Of a stretch of 64,000 nt of DNA, positions 53,355 to 62,039 are shown one piece after another; position 1 is the first letter of the stretch; each line of letters opens with the position of its first letter. Source of the stretch: Anaerolineaceae bacterium (GTDB lineage: Bacteria; Chloroflexota; Anaerolineae; Aggregatilineales; Phototrophicaceae); contig WGMX01000005.1 in NCBI GenBank assembly GCA_016124855.1, positions 34,488 through 98,487 of the forward strand, in the 5' to 3' direction. The notes under the pieces were generated by a model. That model saw only the letters and a list, made by a program, of their open reading frames with translations. It was not told where the DNA came from and searched no databases. A program made the position numbers and the translations under genes.

Positions 53355-54761
53355 ATGGAAACGACTCCCCAAGAGAATCTGTCGATAAGGCGCAACCTTA
53401 AACTTGGCCTTTTCCACCTCGGTTCGAGCATGGCGGACATCATCATTACCGGGCTGTGGAATCGTGTGATGATAAGTGATTTGGGTTATGCGGCGACTCC
53501 CGTAAGCTTGTTGATTAGCCTTCGTTATTTCCTTGCGCCACTGGGCATCTGGGCGGGGCGCATTTCCGACCAGCGCAGCGTTGGTGGCTTTCGGCGCATG
53601 TTCTGGATCGGCACCGGGCGCGCGATGATGGCGATTGGCATTTTGATTCTGGGTGTTGCGACCACCTCACTGGCACAGGGCGGTGGCATAACCGGAATGG
53701 CCGGAAATGATACCGCGCAGTGGATTGGGATCGTTCTAGCAATTCTGTTGTTCAGTTTGGGTAACAGCATTTCAGGCGGAACCTTCTTAGCTCTGCTGTA
53801 TGACCGAACACCGGAACATCAACGCGGGCGGGCAATCGGCATCGTATGGACTTTCCTGTTAATCGGTTATGCAATTTTTGGTGTGATCTTCGGAAGATTG
53901 CTGCCGCATAATGAAGGTGTTGCAGGATTGAGTTTCGCGCCCGAAGCGCTCCAAAATGTGTTTATCATCGCGGCTGTTTCGATGGCGATTTTGTGGCTCA
54001 TTTCAATGATTTACGAAGAACGCCGCGCCAATAAAGGTGGCGAGACTTATACCAGCGGCAGCCAGCAGGAATATTCGACATCTGCGCTGGCGGATTTAAA
54101 GTTGGTGATCAACAACCGTGCAATGCGCTACTTCATGCTGTTCCTCGCACTGTCAATGTTTTCGGCTTTCTCGCAAGATCTGATCCTAGAACCTTTCGGT
54201 GGTGATGTCTTCCAGATGGATGCCGCCCATACGACACGATTTAACTCCTATTGGGGAACAACCGCGATCATCGGTATGATTCTTTTTCTATTTCTAGCGC
54301 GCCGCTACAAATCGCTGAATAATCGGGTTCTATCCTATGCGGGTGTCGCCATTCTTACGGCGGCTTTCGGCATCTTCACCATTTCTGCGCTGGCGCAAAT
54401 ACGCCCGCTGGTGACATGGGGGCTGCTGGTGTTCGGGATCGGGCAAGGCATTTGGACGGTGGGTGCAAACGGCTTGATGATGGATATGAGTCCTAATGGT
54501 CGGGCTGGCACGTTCCTCGGCTTCTGGACACTGGTTGTCACCTTCGCGCGGGGCGGCGGGCAAGGTGCTGGCGGTATCATCCATGATATTGGGATCAGCG
54601 TGTTTGGCAGCCCTTCTGCCGCTTACGGAATTTGTTTCCTTGTTGGTACAGTCGGCTTAGCCCTTTCAATCGTCATGCTGCGGCAAGCGAACATCAAAGC
54701 ATATAAGGCCGAGCATGTTCCGACCGATGCGGTTGGCGTGCTGGCTACGGCTTTGGATTAA
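53355..54761 (+). CDS. PucC-family (BCD) major-facilitator transporter
   Basis: A 468-residue 12-helix protein of the PucC/LhaA family, which helps assemble or move bacteriochlorophyll and light-harvesting complexes. Matching segments are GLFHLGSSMADI, NRVMISDLGYAATPVSLL, FLAPLGIWAGRISDQ, YDRTPEHQRGRAIGIVW and especially FSAFSQDLILEPFGGDVFQM. The last motif is the strongest family sign. No photosynthesis genes (puf, bch) occur in the window. It could be a relic of phototrophy, transport another tetrapyrrole or porphyrin, or belong to a phototrophic Chloroflexota. The family call is good; the substrate is inferred. Confidence 0.78.
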   Translation: METTPQENLSIRRNLKLGLFHLGSSMADIIITGLWNRVMISDLGYAATPVSLLISLRYFLAPLGIWAGRISDQRSVGGFRRMFWIGTGRAMMAIGILILGVATTSLAQGGGITGMAGNDTAQWIGIVLAILLFSLGNSISGGTFLALLYDRTPEHQRGRAIGIVWTFLLIGYAIFGVIFGRLLPHNEGVAGLSFAPEALQNVFIIAAVSMAILWLISMIYEERRANKGGETYTSGSQQEYSTSALADLKLVINNRAMRYFMLFLALSMFSAFSQDLILEPFGGDVFQMDAAHTTRFNSYWGTTAIIGMILFLFLARRYKSLNNRVLSYAGVAILTAAFGIFTISALAQIRPLVTWGLLVFGIGQGIWTVGANGLMMDMSPNGRAGTFLGFWTLVVTFARGGGQGAGGIIHDIGISVFGSPSAAYGICFLVGTVGLALSIVMLRQANIKAYKAEHVPTDAVGVLATALD

Positions 54762-54782
54762 AACGAACAGTCATCAATTAGG

Positions 54783-54820
54783 CGGTCAATCATCGGTTGC
54801 GAATGGTGATTGACCGTTTT
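54783..54820 (+). terminator. Terminator after the PucC-like gene
   Basis: CGGTCAATCA and TGATTGACCG form a perfect 10-bp stem around 14 nt, followed by TTTT. Confidence 0.8.
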
Positions 54821-54995
54821 CGATTCCGCTGCTAGCAAGGTACTATATTGTAATTACATTCACGACTTTGGACAGTAATGATTAAGCAAAAGGCAAATGG
54901 GAGCACACGTAGCTGCTCCCCACCAAAGACGAAAATCATCTTTTAGCCCGTCATTAATAATCCTCAGGTCACGCTCAAGTATAAAGGTGTAGTGA

Positions 54996-56627
54996 TTGTC
55001 ACGTTCCGCCGTTCTCACTAACCGTCAGATCGTCCGCGCAGCGGGTGTTGCCCTATTGGGTTTCCTCGCCAGCGGTGTTCTAGGCATTATCCGCACGTCG
55101 ATTATCAACAGCACTTTTGGAGCAGGTTGGGCGCTAGATGCCTTCACCACTGCGCAGCGTATCCCGGAACTGATTTTTGTGCTGGTCGCAGGTGGCGCAT
55201 TAGGTTCGTCCTTCATTCCAGTGTTCGCGCGCTATCTGCGAAGTGACAGTGACGAACGCGCATGGCGGCTGGCGAGCGCAACCATTACCCTTTCGTCACT
55301 AGCAGCAGCGATACTCTCGGTGGTGGTGGTTATCTTTGCTCCGTGGATTGTGGCCGTAATACTCGCGCCGGGAGAACCCGCCGATGTGCAGCCACTCACC
55401 GTATCGCTCATTCGGATTATGATGCTGACGCCGTTCATCTTCAGCATAAGCGGTTTGATGATGGGCATCTTGCAAACATACGGCAACTTCGTCCTGCCGT
55501 CACTGGCTATCAGCATGAACAGCATCGGGCAGATAATCGGCGCATTGGTACTGGCACATATCCTGCCACCATTGACCGGAAGCGTTGCTCAGGTGGGCAG
55601 CGCTAATGTCTACGGGTTGGCGTGGGGCGCGGTTTTGAGTGCTGTGCTGCATCTGGCAGTACAACTGCCGGGATTAAGAGCCATACAAACGCAATCCCCC
55701 AAAATTCGGCTCATCGCAGACTGGCGAACACCGGGAATAAGAGAAGTCCTGCTGATGATGGGGCCGCGTGTATTGGGGCTTGGCGTGGCGCAGCTTAATT
55801 TCATCGTTAACACCAACTTTGCTTCGCGGATGGTGGAAGGCAGCCAAGCGGTTTTAACGACCGCTTGGACATTGATGTTTACAATCCTCGGTGTGATCGG
55901 ACAGAGCATCGGCACGGCGGTTTTCCCGACGCTTTCGGCGCTGGCGGCTGAAGGGAACATGGATGGCTATAAAGACCGTTTGGCGCGGGCATTACGCAGC
56001 GTTATCTTTTTAGCGTTACCAGCAACGGTCGGACTCATTATCTTAGGCGGGCCTTTCGTGGCGTTACTTTTCCAGCGGAATAGTTGGACAGCCGAAGATA
56101 CGGCTGGAACGGCTTGGGCGTTGGCTTTTTTCTCGTTGGGGATTACCGGACACGCCGGATTAGAAGTGCTTTCGCGGGCTTTTTATGCGTTGGGGGATAC
56201 TAAAACGCCGGTGCTTATTGGCGTGATGTCCCTAGTGGCTAACATTTTGCTGAGCATAATCTTCATCCAGTTTGTGGGCGATCCAGCGAGTTTGGCACAC
56301 GGACCGTACGCAGGGTTGGCACTGGCGAATTCATTGACGACGCTATTGGAGGCGCTAGGATTATGGAGTGTCCTGCGGCGGCGCATCGGCGATACGAGAG
56401 ACACATATCTTCTCGACGGCATATTGCGAACAGGGGCAGCAACTGCTGCTATGCTGGTGGTCATTCTCGGCTTCCGGTTGGTGCTGGCTGATCAAATCAG
56501 CATGGGATTAATGGGCATCGTGGGTGGTGGTTTGGGTGTGGCAGTGTTTTTTGGGAGCAGCACCCTGCTCAAAATGGAAGAAACGCATACCGTTCTTGGC
56601 ATGATATTAAGGCGAATAAAGCGTTAA
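54996..56627 (+). CDS. murJ: Lipid II flippase MurJ (MviN)
   Basis: A 543-residue integral membrane flippase for peptidoglycan precursor. About 14 hydrophobic segments, with RIPELIFVLVAGGALGSSFIPVF and LSRAFYALGDTKTPV as the strongest MurJ/MviN signatures. The start is TTG at 54996 (SRSAVLTNRQ) after AAGGTG; no Met lies near the N-terminus. Single gene with no cell-wall partner. The sequence upstream (54821-54995) is an ordinary gap. Confidence 0.9.
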   Translation: MSRSAVLTNRQIVRAAGVALLGFLASGVLGIIRTSIINSTFGAGWALDAFTTAQRIPELIFVLVAGGALGSSFIPVFARYLRSDSDERAWRLASATITLSSLAAAILSVVVVIFAPWIVAVILAPGEPADVQPLTVSLIRIMMLTPFIFSISGLMMGILQTYGNFVLPSLAISMNSIGQIIGALVLAHILPPLTGSVAQVGSANVYGLAWGAVLSAVLHLAVQLPGLRAIQTQSPKIRLIADWRTPGIREVLLMMGPRVLGLGVAQLNFIVNTNFASRMVEGSQAVLTTAWTLMFTILGVIGQSIGTAVFPTLSALAAEGNMDGYKDRLARALRSVIFLALPATVGLIILGGPFVALLFQRNSWTAEDTAGTAWALAFFSLGITGHAGLEVLSRAFYALGDTKTPVLIGVMSLVANILLSIIFIQFVGDPASLAHGPYAGLALANSLTTLLEALGLWSVLRRRIGDTRDTYLLDGILRTGAATAAMLVVILGFRLVLADQISMGLMGIVGGGLGVAVFFGSSTLLKMEETHTVLGMILRRIKR

Positions 56628-56628
56628 G

Positions 56629-56691
56629 CTCCCCTATCTCCCCAACCCTTTTTCCCCATTACATGGGGAAAGAGGGAGCAAAACAAATGCA
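56629..56691 (-). repeat. Repeat family C, copy 4 (minus orientation)
   Basis: On the minus strand GCTCCCTCTTTCCCCATGTAATGGGGAAAAAGGGTTGGGG. TTCCCCAT and ATGGGGAA pair. It lies immediately after murJ. Confidence 0.65.
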
Positions 56692-56807
56692 AGATACAGG
56701 ATTAACTTAAAGGTATCCTTGCGTCAGCCGCAGGCGATGGGGGGAGAAAATAGTAACAATGGTCGTTTGTCTTGAAAATTAGATGGGTGACTCAGGAGAA
56801 TAATAAC

Positions 56808-57626
56808 ATGATTGGTGATACACATCGGTTCACGGTCGGGGATTTTGTATGCGTGGCGTTTTGCGATGCAGATCAAGTTCGGGATGGCGTTGGACTATTC
56901 GGAAAGATTGATCCAGAAGTGCTGAGACAGGGCTTTGATGAGGCCGGTTATCAAGCGGATGCGCTCAAGTTCTCGATGAATATCCTCTATATCAAAACGC
57001 CGGAACATTCGATTCTAGTAGATACCGGATTGGGCGCGGGCATGAGCAAGCTGCCGGAAAGCTTGTTGATGGCGGGCATTGAACTGAATAAGATTGACAC
57101 GATTATCATTACTCATGGACACGGCGATCATATTGGTGGGATTATCGGGACGGACGGCACGCCGACATTCCCGAAGGCCAAGTATGCGATCTGGAAGGAT
57201 GAATGGGAGCATTGGTTAGGCGAAGCAACGAAGGCTGAAAACCCAAATCCATCTGCCCAGAAAAATCTACTGCCGATAAAAGATAAAGTCATTCTAATTG
57301 AAGAAGACGGCGAAATCGTGCCGGGTGTTCAGGCCATTCACGCGCCGGGGCATACGATGGGACATATCGCGCTGCTGGTGGCATCGAAGGGTGAAAAGCT
57401 GCTGCATATTGTGGATTCGGCGCATCATCCGGTTCAACTGGCGCATCCTGAATGGTCGCCTAATTTTGATGTCGATCCAGTCCTTTCGGCAGAGACGCGT
57501 AAGCACCTGTTTGAACGGGCGGCTGACGAGAAGCTGCCAATCATGGCTTACCATTTTGCGTTTCCCGGCTTAGGACAGGTTGAGCGAGCGGGAGACTCTT
57601 TTAAGTGGGAACCGATTAGCAGCTAG
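56808..57626 (+). CDS. MBL-fold metallohydrolase
   Basis: A 272-residue metallo-beta-lactamase-fold hydrolase. Metal motif ITHGHGDHIGGI, a later His in IHAPGHTMGHIA, and Asp/His in HIVDSAHH complete the dinuclear site, so it should be active. ATG 56808 with CAGGAG 9 nt upstream is preferred over TTG 56772. It may be a lactonase or similar; the substrate is unknown. It starts after a GC-rich intergenic repeat and is a single gene. Confidence 0.87.
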   Translation: MIGDTHRFTVGDFVCVAFCDADQVRDGVGLFGKIDPEVLRQGFDEAGYQADALKFSMNILYIKTPEHSILVDTGLGAGMSKLPESLLMAGIELNKIDTIIITHGHGDHIGGIIGTDGTPTFPKAKYAIWKDEWEHWLGEATKAENPNPSAQKNLLPIKDKVILIEEDGEIVPGVQAIHAPGHTMGHIALLVASKGEKLLHIVDSAHHPVQLAHPEWSPNFDVDPVLSAETRKHLFERAADEKLPIMAYHFAFPGLGQVERAGDSFKWEPISS

Positions 57627-57921
57627 ATTCCAGACAGACATTACGATACATTACAAATATTTCGCAACATGCTGCAAATATTGCAAAAGCGGCGAATGCG
57701 ACAGAGTGATTGGGCGGCGGCTTTGAGGGAGCGAAGTGCCGAAGCTTCGCCCACAGGACTTCCTTCAGTCGCAAAATTCTTCAGATTCACTGTGCAGTTT
57801 TATGACGGCATTGGCGGTGCATATATTCAAAATGTTGCAAATGTTAGAAATATTGCAGTTGTGAAAAGGCATCTTTCGTAACATTTACAACGATTGGTGA
57901 TGCTAAGCTGCGCGAGTGAGA

Positions 57922-57946
57922 GGGCGCATAGCCATGCGTCGCTGCA
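57922..57946 (+). repeat. Repeat family D copy (GGGCG-CATAGCCATG-CGTC)
   Basis: GGGCGCATAGCCATGCGTCGCTGCAA, an imperfect palindrome. Confidence 0.5.
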
Positions 57947-58210
57947 ATCCGGCCTGTTGATTATTGTAAAACAAAACGCGATAGAACGGGTTACATTTTG
58001 GAAGAACATTTTGTAACTCTTTCGAAGGTTTGGTGCTAACCTAATTGAGGGAGCGAGATTGTTAGGCTGGTTGTTGGATAGTTGGAGATCGGTTTGTCGG
58101 GTAAACCGAAAATAAACCTGAGTTGTAACAAGCTGCAAGGGGCAAATTAAAAGATTTAGGCTGTCAATTTGATGGTTGCGTGAATGTGTAAATTCACTTA
58201 TTAGACTATT

Positions 58211-58235
58211 GTAGGCGGGAAACATCCCGCCATAC
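58211..58235 (+). repeat. Repeat family D copy (GTAGGCGGGAAACATCCCGCC)
   Basis: GGCGGGA and TCCCGCC pair perfectly around AACA. Confidence 0.6.
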
Positions 58236-58330
58236 GAAATACGGATAAAAAGCGGCGATTTATTCTTTGAATGGCGAAGGAGTAAGAACAATCGGGGCAA
58301 TAGGTCAGTCCTGAATAGGAGACAGCCATG

Positions 58331-58570
58331 CTAAGCCTGCCCTATTGAGTTATCACCCCATTTTGGCGGAAGCACATCTGGATCGCTATGCCCCACGATA
58401 TAAACGCTGACATTCACATCCTCTTTGGTGTGCGGATCACTGTAACTACGCTGATGAATATCGACTAACGTCCAACCTGAGTCAAGGTAGGCAGTTAGCT
58501 CCGCCTTATAACGATCCTCGCGATCCGCGAATATCTCGTGAATCGCCTTTACGCCTCTCGAATCTGACAT
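58331..58570 (-). CDS. Small hypothetical protein, 79 residues
   Basis: Unknown function. It contains a short acidic N-terminal helix (VKAIHEIFADREDRYKAEL) and a beta-rich C-terminus (DIHQRSYSDPHTKEDVNVSVYIVG). The ATG at 58570 has GGGGAG at a normal distance, and the protein has a coding-like composition, which supports it as real. It stands alone between the repeat region and a CE7 esterase gene. Confidence 0.65.
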   Translation of the reverse strand: MSDSRGVKAIHEIFADREDRYKAELTAYLDSGWTLVDIHQRSYSDPHTKEDVNVSVYIVGHSDPDVLPPKWGDNSIGQA

Positions 58571-58792
58571 ATTGAAACACTCCCCAGTATTTCACGGCGA
58601 AAATTAGATGATTCAAGATCATCTAGCAGGGATAACGGACAAGCGGCTCGGATGTTACATCAGAAAAGTAAACCCAAGTGTATGGCATGATGAGAGGTGA
58701 ATTGGTATTGTACGAGCAGATGTGTGCGAAGCGAGAAATGGGTACAATTGGCACAAACTTCAATTCATTTTTTCTACTAAAGAAGGTTGAAA

Positions 58793-59767
58793 ATGCCCTA
58801 CAACGATATGCCGCTTGAGGAATTGCAGGTTTATGTACCTGCCCGCAGTGAGGCGGCTGATTTTGACGCGTTCTGGCAATCGACATTAGCCGAGGCACAC
58901 AGCTTCCCACTGAATGCGACCTTCACGCCGGTGAATGCCAAGCTCAAGATGGTTGAAACTTTTGACGTGACGTTTAACGGTTTCGGTGGGCAGCCGATTA
59001 AAGGTTGGCTGATTCTGCCACGCGACCGCAGTGGAAAGATTCCATGCATCGTGGAGTACATCGGTTACGGCGGCGGGCGGGGATTCGCGATTGATTGGCT
59101 GCTGTGGGCGACAGCCGGTTATGCGCATTTTATCATGGATACACGCGGACAAGGGAGTTCATGGAAGCAAGGTGACACTCCAGACGTTGAACCGGCAGGT
59201 TCCAATCCGCAGCATCCGGGTTTTATGACACGCGGCATTATGAAGCCTGAAACCTATTATTACCGGCGGGTGTTTACGGACGCAGTACGCGCGGTGGAAG
59301 CGGCACGTTCGCACGAGGCGATTGACGGCAGCCGAATCGCCATTACGGGTGGCAGCCAAGGCGGTGGCATCACGCTGGCGGTGGCGGGTTTGGATTCATC
59401 GGTGACGCTGGCAATGCCGGACGTGCCGTTCCTATGTCATTATAAAGTGGCGATTGAGAAGGCTGACCGCGATCCTTATGGAGAAATCGTCCGATATTTG
59501 CATACACACCGCGATCATGTCAAAACGGTTCTCAGCAATTTGGATTATTTTGATGGCATCAACTTCTCGGCACGGGCACAGGCTAAGGCGTTGTTTTCGG
59601 TCGGTTTGATGGATGATATTTGCCCAGCACGGACGGTTTACGCGGCGTATAACCATTATGCCGGTGAGAAGGACATCGTGATTTATCCCTATAACAACCA
59701 TGAAGGTGGCGAGAGCTTCCATATGATGGAGAAGCTCAATTTTGTGACGAGCGCGTGGCCGGTGTAA
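58793..59767 (+). CDS. CE7 acetyl xylan esterase / cephalosporin-C deacetylase-like
   Basis: A 324-residue alpha/beta-hydrolase-fold esterase removing acetyl groups from sugars. CE7 motifs are all visible: RGQGSS (oxyanion region), GGSQGGG (nucleophile Ser), a catalytic Asp in GLMDDICPA and His in NNHEGGE. ATG 58793 with AAGG is preferred over TTG 58787. No signal peptide, so it is cytosolic and probably works on acetylated oligosaccharides. The GH5 at the left edge is about 57 kb away. Confidence 0.9.
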   Translation: MPYNDMPLEELQVYVPARSEAADFDAFWQSTLAEAHSFPLNATFTPVNAKLKMVETFDVTFNGFGGQPIKGWLILPRDRSGKIPCIVEYIGYGGGRGFAIDWLLWATAGYAHFIMDTRGQGSSWKQGDTPDVEPAGSNPQHPGFMTRGIMKPETYYYRRVFTDAVRAVEAARSHEAIDGSRIAITGGSQGGGITLAVAGLDSSVTLAMPDVPFLCHYKVAIEKADRDPYGEIVRYLHTHRDHVKTVLSNLDYFDGINFSARAQAKALFSVGLMDDICPARTVYAAYNHYAGEKDIVIYPYNNHEGGESFHMMEKLNFVTSAWPV

Positions 59768-59773
59768 GAACCT

Positions 59774-59836
59774 AATTGCCGGATGAAAAACCCTCCGGCA
59801 AAACGAATAAAACCCCCGTAAACGGGACTCTAATGC
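59774..59836 (+). repeat. Repeat family E, copy 1
   Basis: A 63-bp unit: GCCGGA and TCCGGC pair, then CCCCCGTAAACGGG. It lies just after the CE7 stop and matches copy 2 at 61877-61939. Confidence 0.7.
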
Positions 59837-59859
59837 CAAATTAGTTACAACACTGTGAC

Positions 59860-59890
59860 ACTTGGGATAAGAGACATATCCCAAGTTTTA
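59860..59890. terminator. Bidirectional terminator between CE7 and xseB
   Basis: ACTTGGGATA and TATCCCAAGT form a perfect 10-bp stem around AGAGACA, then TTTTA. A further TTTGGGATATGTGGGATAA occurs 10 bp on, repeating the arm. Confidence 0.75.
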
Positions 59891-59948
59891 TCGCAAATTT
59901 GGGATATGTGGGATAAACAAATCCAATTTATACCAAAAAGCAACGATC

Positions 59949-60161
59949 TTATAACGGTTCGACGCGACCATCGGCGGTGAGTTGGCTGACGCGGAGTTCG
60001 GCTTTGTCGAGCAGCGATTGGCAGTGTTCAGAAAGCAAGCGTCCACGCTCGAAAAGGCTAACTGAGTCATCTAAAGGTAGATCACCGGATTCAAGTTTGG
60101 TGATGATGGTTTCGAGTTCTTCGTAGGCGGTTTCAAAAGAGAGTTCGTTTATATCGCTCAT
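59949..60161 (-). CDS. xseB: Exodeoxyribonuclease VII small subunit
   Basis: A 70-residue coiled-coil small subunit of exonuclease VII, which with XseA degrades single-stranded DNA. The pattern ELSFETAYEELETIITKLES and GDLPLDDSVSLFERG is standard. It overlaps xseA by 29 bp (60133-60161), so translation is coupled. Confidence 0.93.
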   Translation of the reverse strand: MSDINELSFETAYEELETIITKLESGDLPLDDSVSLFERGRLLSEHCQSLLDKAELRVSQLTADGRVEPL

Positions 60162-61362
60162 GCGAGTCCTTATCTTCTACACGGGCTTTTAAGTCGCCGT
60201 CATGAAATTGGATGGTGATGCCCTCGCCCGCTTTTGTGCCAGCGGCTTGGTCAAGGCGTGAGTGATCTTCGCTGCGGTAGACGATGGCGTATCCACGTTT
60301 GAGAATGGATGTCGGGTTAGCGGCGTTGAGGGCGGCTGTTCGGGCAGAAAGTCGTTCGCGCCAACGGGCGATGGTGGCGGTTTGGAGGCTCGCTAGACGT
60401 GCGTTGTAATCATCGACCCGCTGGCGAAAGTTACGGATGCGCGTGGACGGGGCAACATGTCCAAGTGTGCGGCGGGAAGCTGCTAGGTTGGCTTTCATAC
60501 TGGCCAGTTTGTCATCAATGAGGCCGTTGAGTGTGTCGCTAAGATCACGAAGATTGAGACGAAGTTCGGCACTGTCGGGCGTGGCGAGTTCGGCTGCAGC
60601 GGAAGGTGTCGGCGCACGCAAGTCAGAGACAAAGTCGCTTATGGTGAAATCAGTTTCATGACCCACTCCGGTGATAATGGGTATGCGACTAGCGGCGATG
60701 GCACGGGCTACGCGTTCATCATTGAAAGCCCACAAATCCTCGATGCTGCCTCCACCCCGACAGACAAGAATCACATCGACTTCGGTATAAGTGTTGAGGC
60801 GTTCGATGGCGGCGACAATACGCGGGGGGGCTTCCGATCCTTGCACAAGTGATGGACTGAGGATCACTTCGGTCAATGGGAAACGGCGGCGCAAAACGTT
60901 CTGCATATCTTGAAAAGCGGCAGCTTCGGGCGAGGTAACGATGCCAATTTGACGCGGAAAGGCCGGAATCGGGCGTTTGCGGTCAGGATCGAACAAGCCT
61001 TCGGATTGCAGTTTGGCTTTCAATTGTTCGAACTGGAGGTAGAGATCACCTGCACCGACGGCACGAACGCTATCGGCATAAAGCTGATAGACACCTTGAG
61101 AGTCGTATACGCCGACATAACCATGCGCCATTATAGCATCACCATCTTGGGGAATGATGCTCTGGCGGGCAGTATTGGTGCGCCACATGACACACTTGAG
61201 CTGTGAGCCAGCGTCTTTAAGGGTGAAATACCAGTGACCTGAAGAAGCAGGCCGCATATTCGAGACTTCGCCCTGCACCCACACATCCTGCAAGTTTTCG
61301 TTGACCTCGAACATTTCGCGGATATAGGTGGTCAGTTGGCTGATGGAATAGGCATCGGACAT
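60133..61362 (-). CDS. xseA: Exodeoxyribonuclease VII large subunit
   Basis: Catalytic subunit of exonuclease VII, 409 residues from ATG 61362 with AAAGGGA upstream; the track's start is 39 codons longer and is not needed. N-terminal OB domain (VQGEVSNMRPASSGHWYFTL, WRTNTAR), then the nuclease region with GIVTSPEAAAFQDM, RGGGSIEDLWAFND and GVGHETDFTISD, then a coiled-coil C-terminus. Standard family order. Likely divergent from the small gene at 61519, sharing the intergenic promoter region. Confidence 0.95.
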   Translation of the reverse strand: MSDAYSISQLTTYIREMFEVNENLQDVWVQGEVSNMRPASSGHWYFTLKDAGSQLKCVMWRTNTARQSIIPQDGDAIMAHGYVGVYDSQGVYQLYADSVRAVGAGDLYLQFEQLKAKLQSEGLFDPDRKRPIPAFPRQIGIVTSPEAAAFQDMQNVLRRRFPLTEVILSPSLVQGSEAPPRIVAAIERLNTYTEVDVILVCRGGGSIEDLWAFNDERVARAIAASRIPIITGVGHETDFTISDFVSDLRAPTPSAAAELATPDSAELRLNLRDLSDTLNGLIDDKLASMKANLAASRRTLGHVAPSTRIRNFRQRVDDYNARLASLQTATIARWRERLSARTAALNAANPTSILKRGYAIVYRSEDHSRLDQAAGTKAGEGITIQFHDGDLKARVEDKDSHERYKRTLF

Positions 61363-61518
61363 AAAGTTTCCCTTTGGCACGATCACAATAAGATTATACA
61401 ATAGGCGGCGTAAACGCGGCAGGTAAATGTTGACCATTTGTTCGTTTCGTCGGTTTCGACTCATGTGATTTAGATTCAATGGAAAGGTTTGGACCTTTCC
61501 CTACGAGGAGAAGGTGTG

Positions 61519-61809
61519 ATGGCTTACTTGAATGCTGAACAACGGGAAAAATTAGTCAATGAACTTAAGGGGATGCCTTTCAACAAAGCGAAGGGCAAGG
61601 TTCGAGGGATGGATGAGAACAGCCGGTTGGTGTATTACCGTAATGCGCAGGGCGTTGGACGCTGGCTGACGCGGTTTGATCTGCCGTCACTGGGTACGCG
61701 GGTGACGCTGGTCGAATCGCATAAGGATGCTGATAAGAACGGCAAGATTAAGTCGGAATATCAGTTGGCAGAAGTGATTGCTGAAGCGCTGCCGGGGAAT
61801 CAGACATAG
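61519..61809 (+). CDS. Small hypothetical protein, 96 residues
   Basis: Not recognised. Met 61519 (MAYLNAEQREKL) follows GAGGAGAAGGTG, so it is preferred over the track start 10 codons earlier. It is rich in charged residues (KAKGKVRGMDENSR, RVTLVESHKDADK) and looks like a small soluble protein, perhaps nucleic-acid binding given its basic content. Single gene, divergent from xseA. Confidence 0.7.
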   Translation: MAYLNAEQREKLVNELKGMPFNKAKGKVRGMDENSRLVYYRNAQGVGRWLTRFDLPSLGTRVTLVESHKDADKNGKIKSEYQLAEVIAEALPGNQT

Positions 61810-61840
61810 GGAGTAGTTGCAAGTTTCAAGAGGCAGGAGA

Positions 61841-61873
61841 CAAGTCGATAGTCTTTAGTCGGTAGTCAGTAGA
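61841..61873 (-). repeat. Repeat family B, copy 3 (minus orientation)
   Basis: Minus strand CTACTGACTACCGACTAAAGACTATCGACT, matching copy 2 at 37436. Confidence 0.55.
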
Positions 61874-61876
61874 TTA

Positions 61877-61939
61877 AATTGCCGGAGGATAAACCCTCCG
61901 TCAAGATGAATAAAGCCCCGAAAACGGGCCTTGAAATGC
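61877..61939 (+). repeat. Repeat family E, copy 2
   Basis: GCCGGAGGATAAACCCTCCGTC then GCCCCGAAAACGGGCC; close to copy 1 in length and order. Confidence 0.7.
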
Positions 61940-62039
61940 TTTTTAGTATCGGGGAATTAACATCGCACTTTTGGCAATGACGTGGTGTTCTAATTTTCGT
62001 TACAAAGAATATGAACATCATTTAGCGCAAAGGGAGATT

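Larger units (their letters stand above)
57627..58330. other. 704-bp region without a convincing gene
   Basis: The left part has several TTGCAAATATT-like motifs (57648-57700, 57826-57860). Palindromic family D copies occur at 57922-57946 and 58211-58235. The 157-codon minus-strand ORF and 70-codon plus-strand ORF look non-coding. It may be decayed DNA. Confidence 0.6.

Noticed and set aside
57669-57881. 70-codon plus-strand ORF
   Set aside because: Lies in the repeat-rich gap with no ribosome site and no recognisable domain.
57827-58300. 157-codon minus-strand ORF
   Set aside because: Overlaps palindromic repeats, no ribosome site, composition not protein-like.
61810-62039. Biotin-responsive or TPP riboswitch upstream of bioY or thiN
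   Set aside because: The bioY leader holds repeats B and E only; the thiN start overlaps the preceding gene, leaving no leader.
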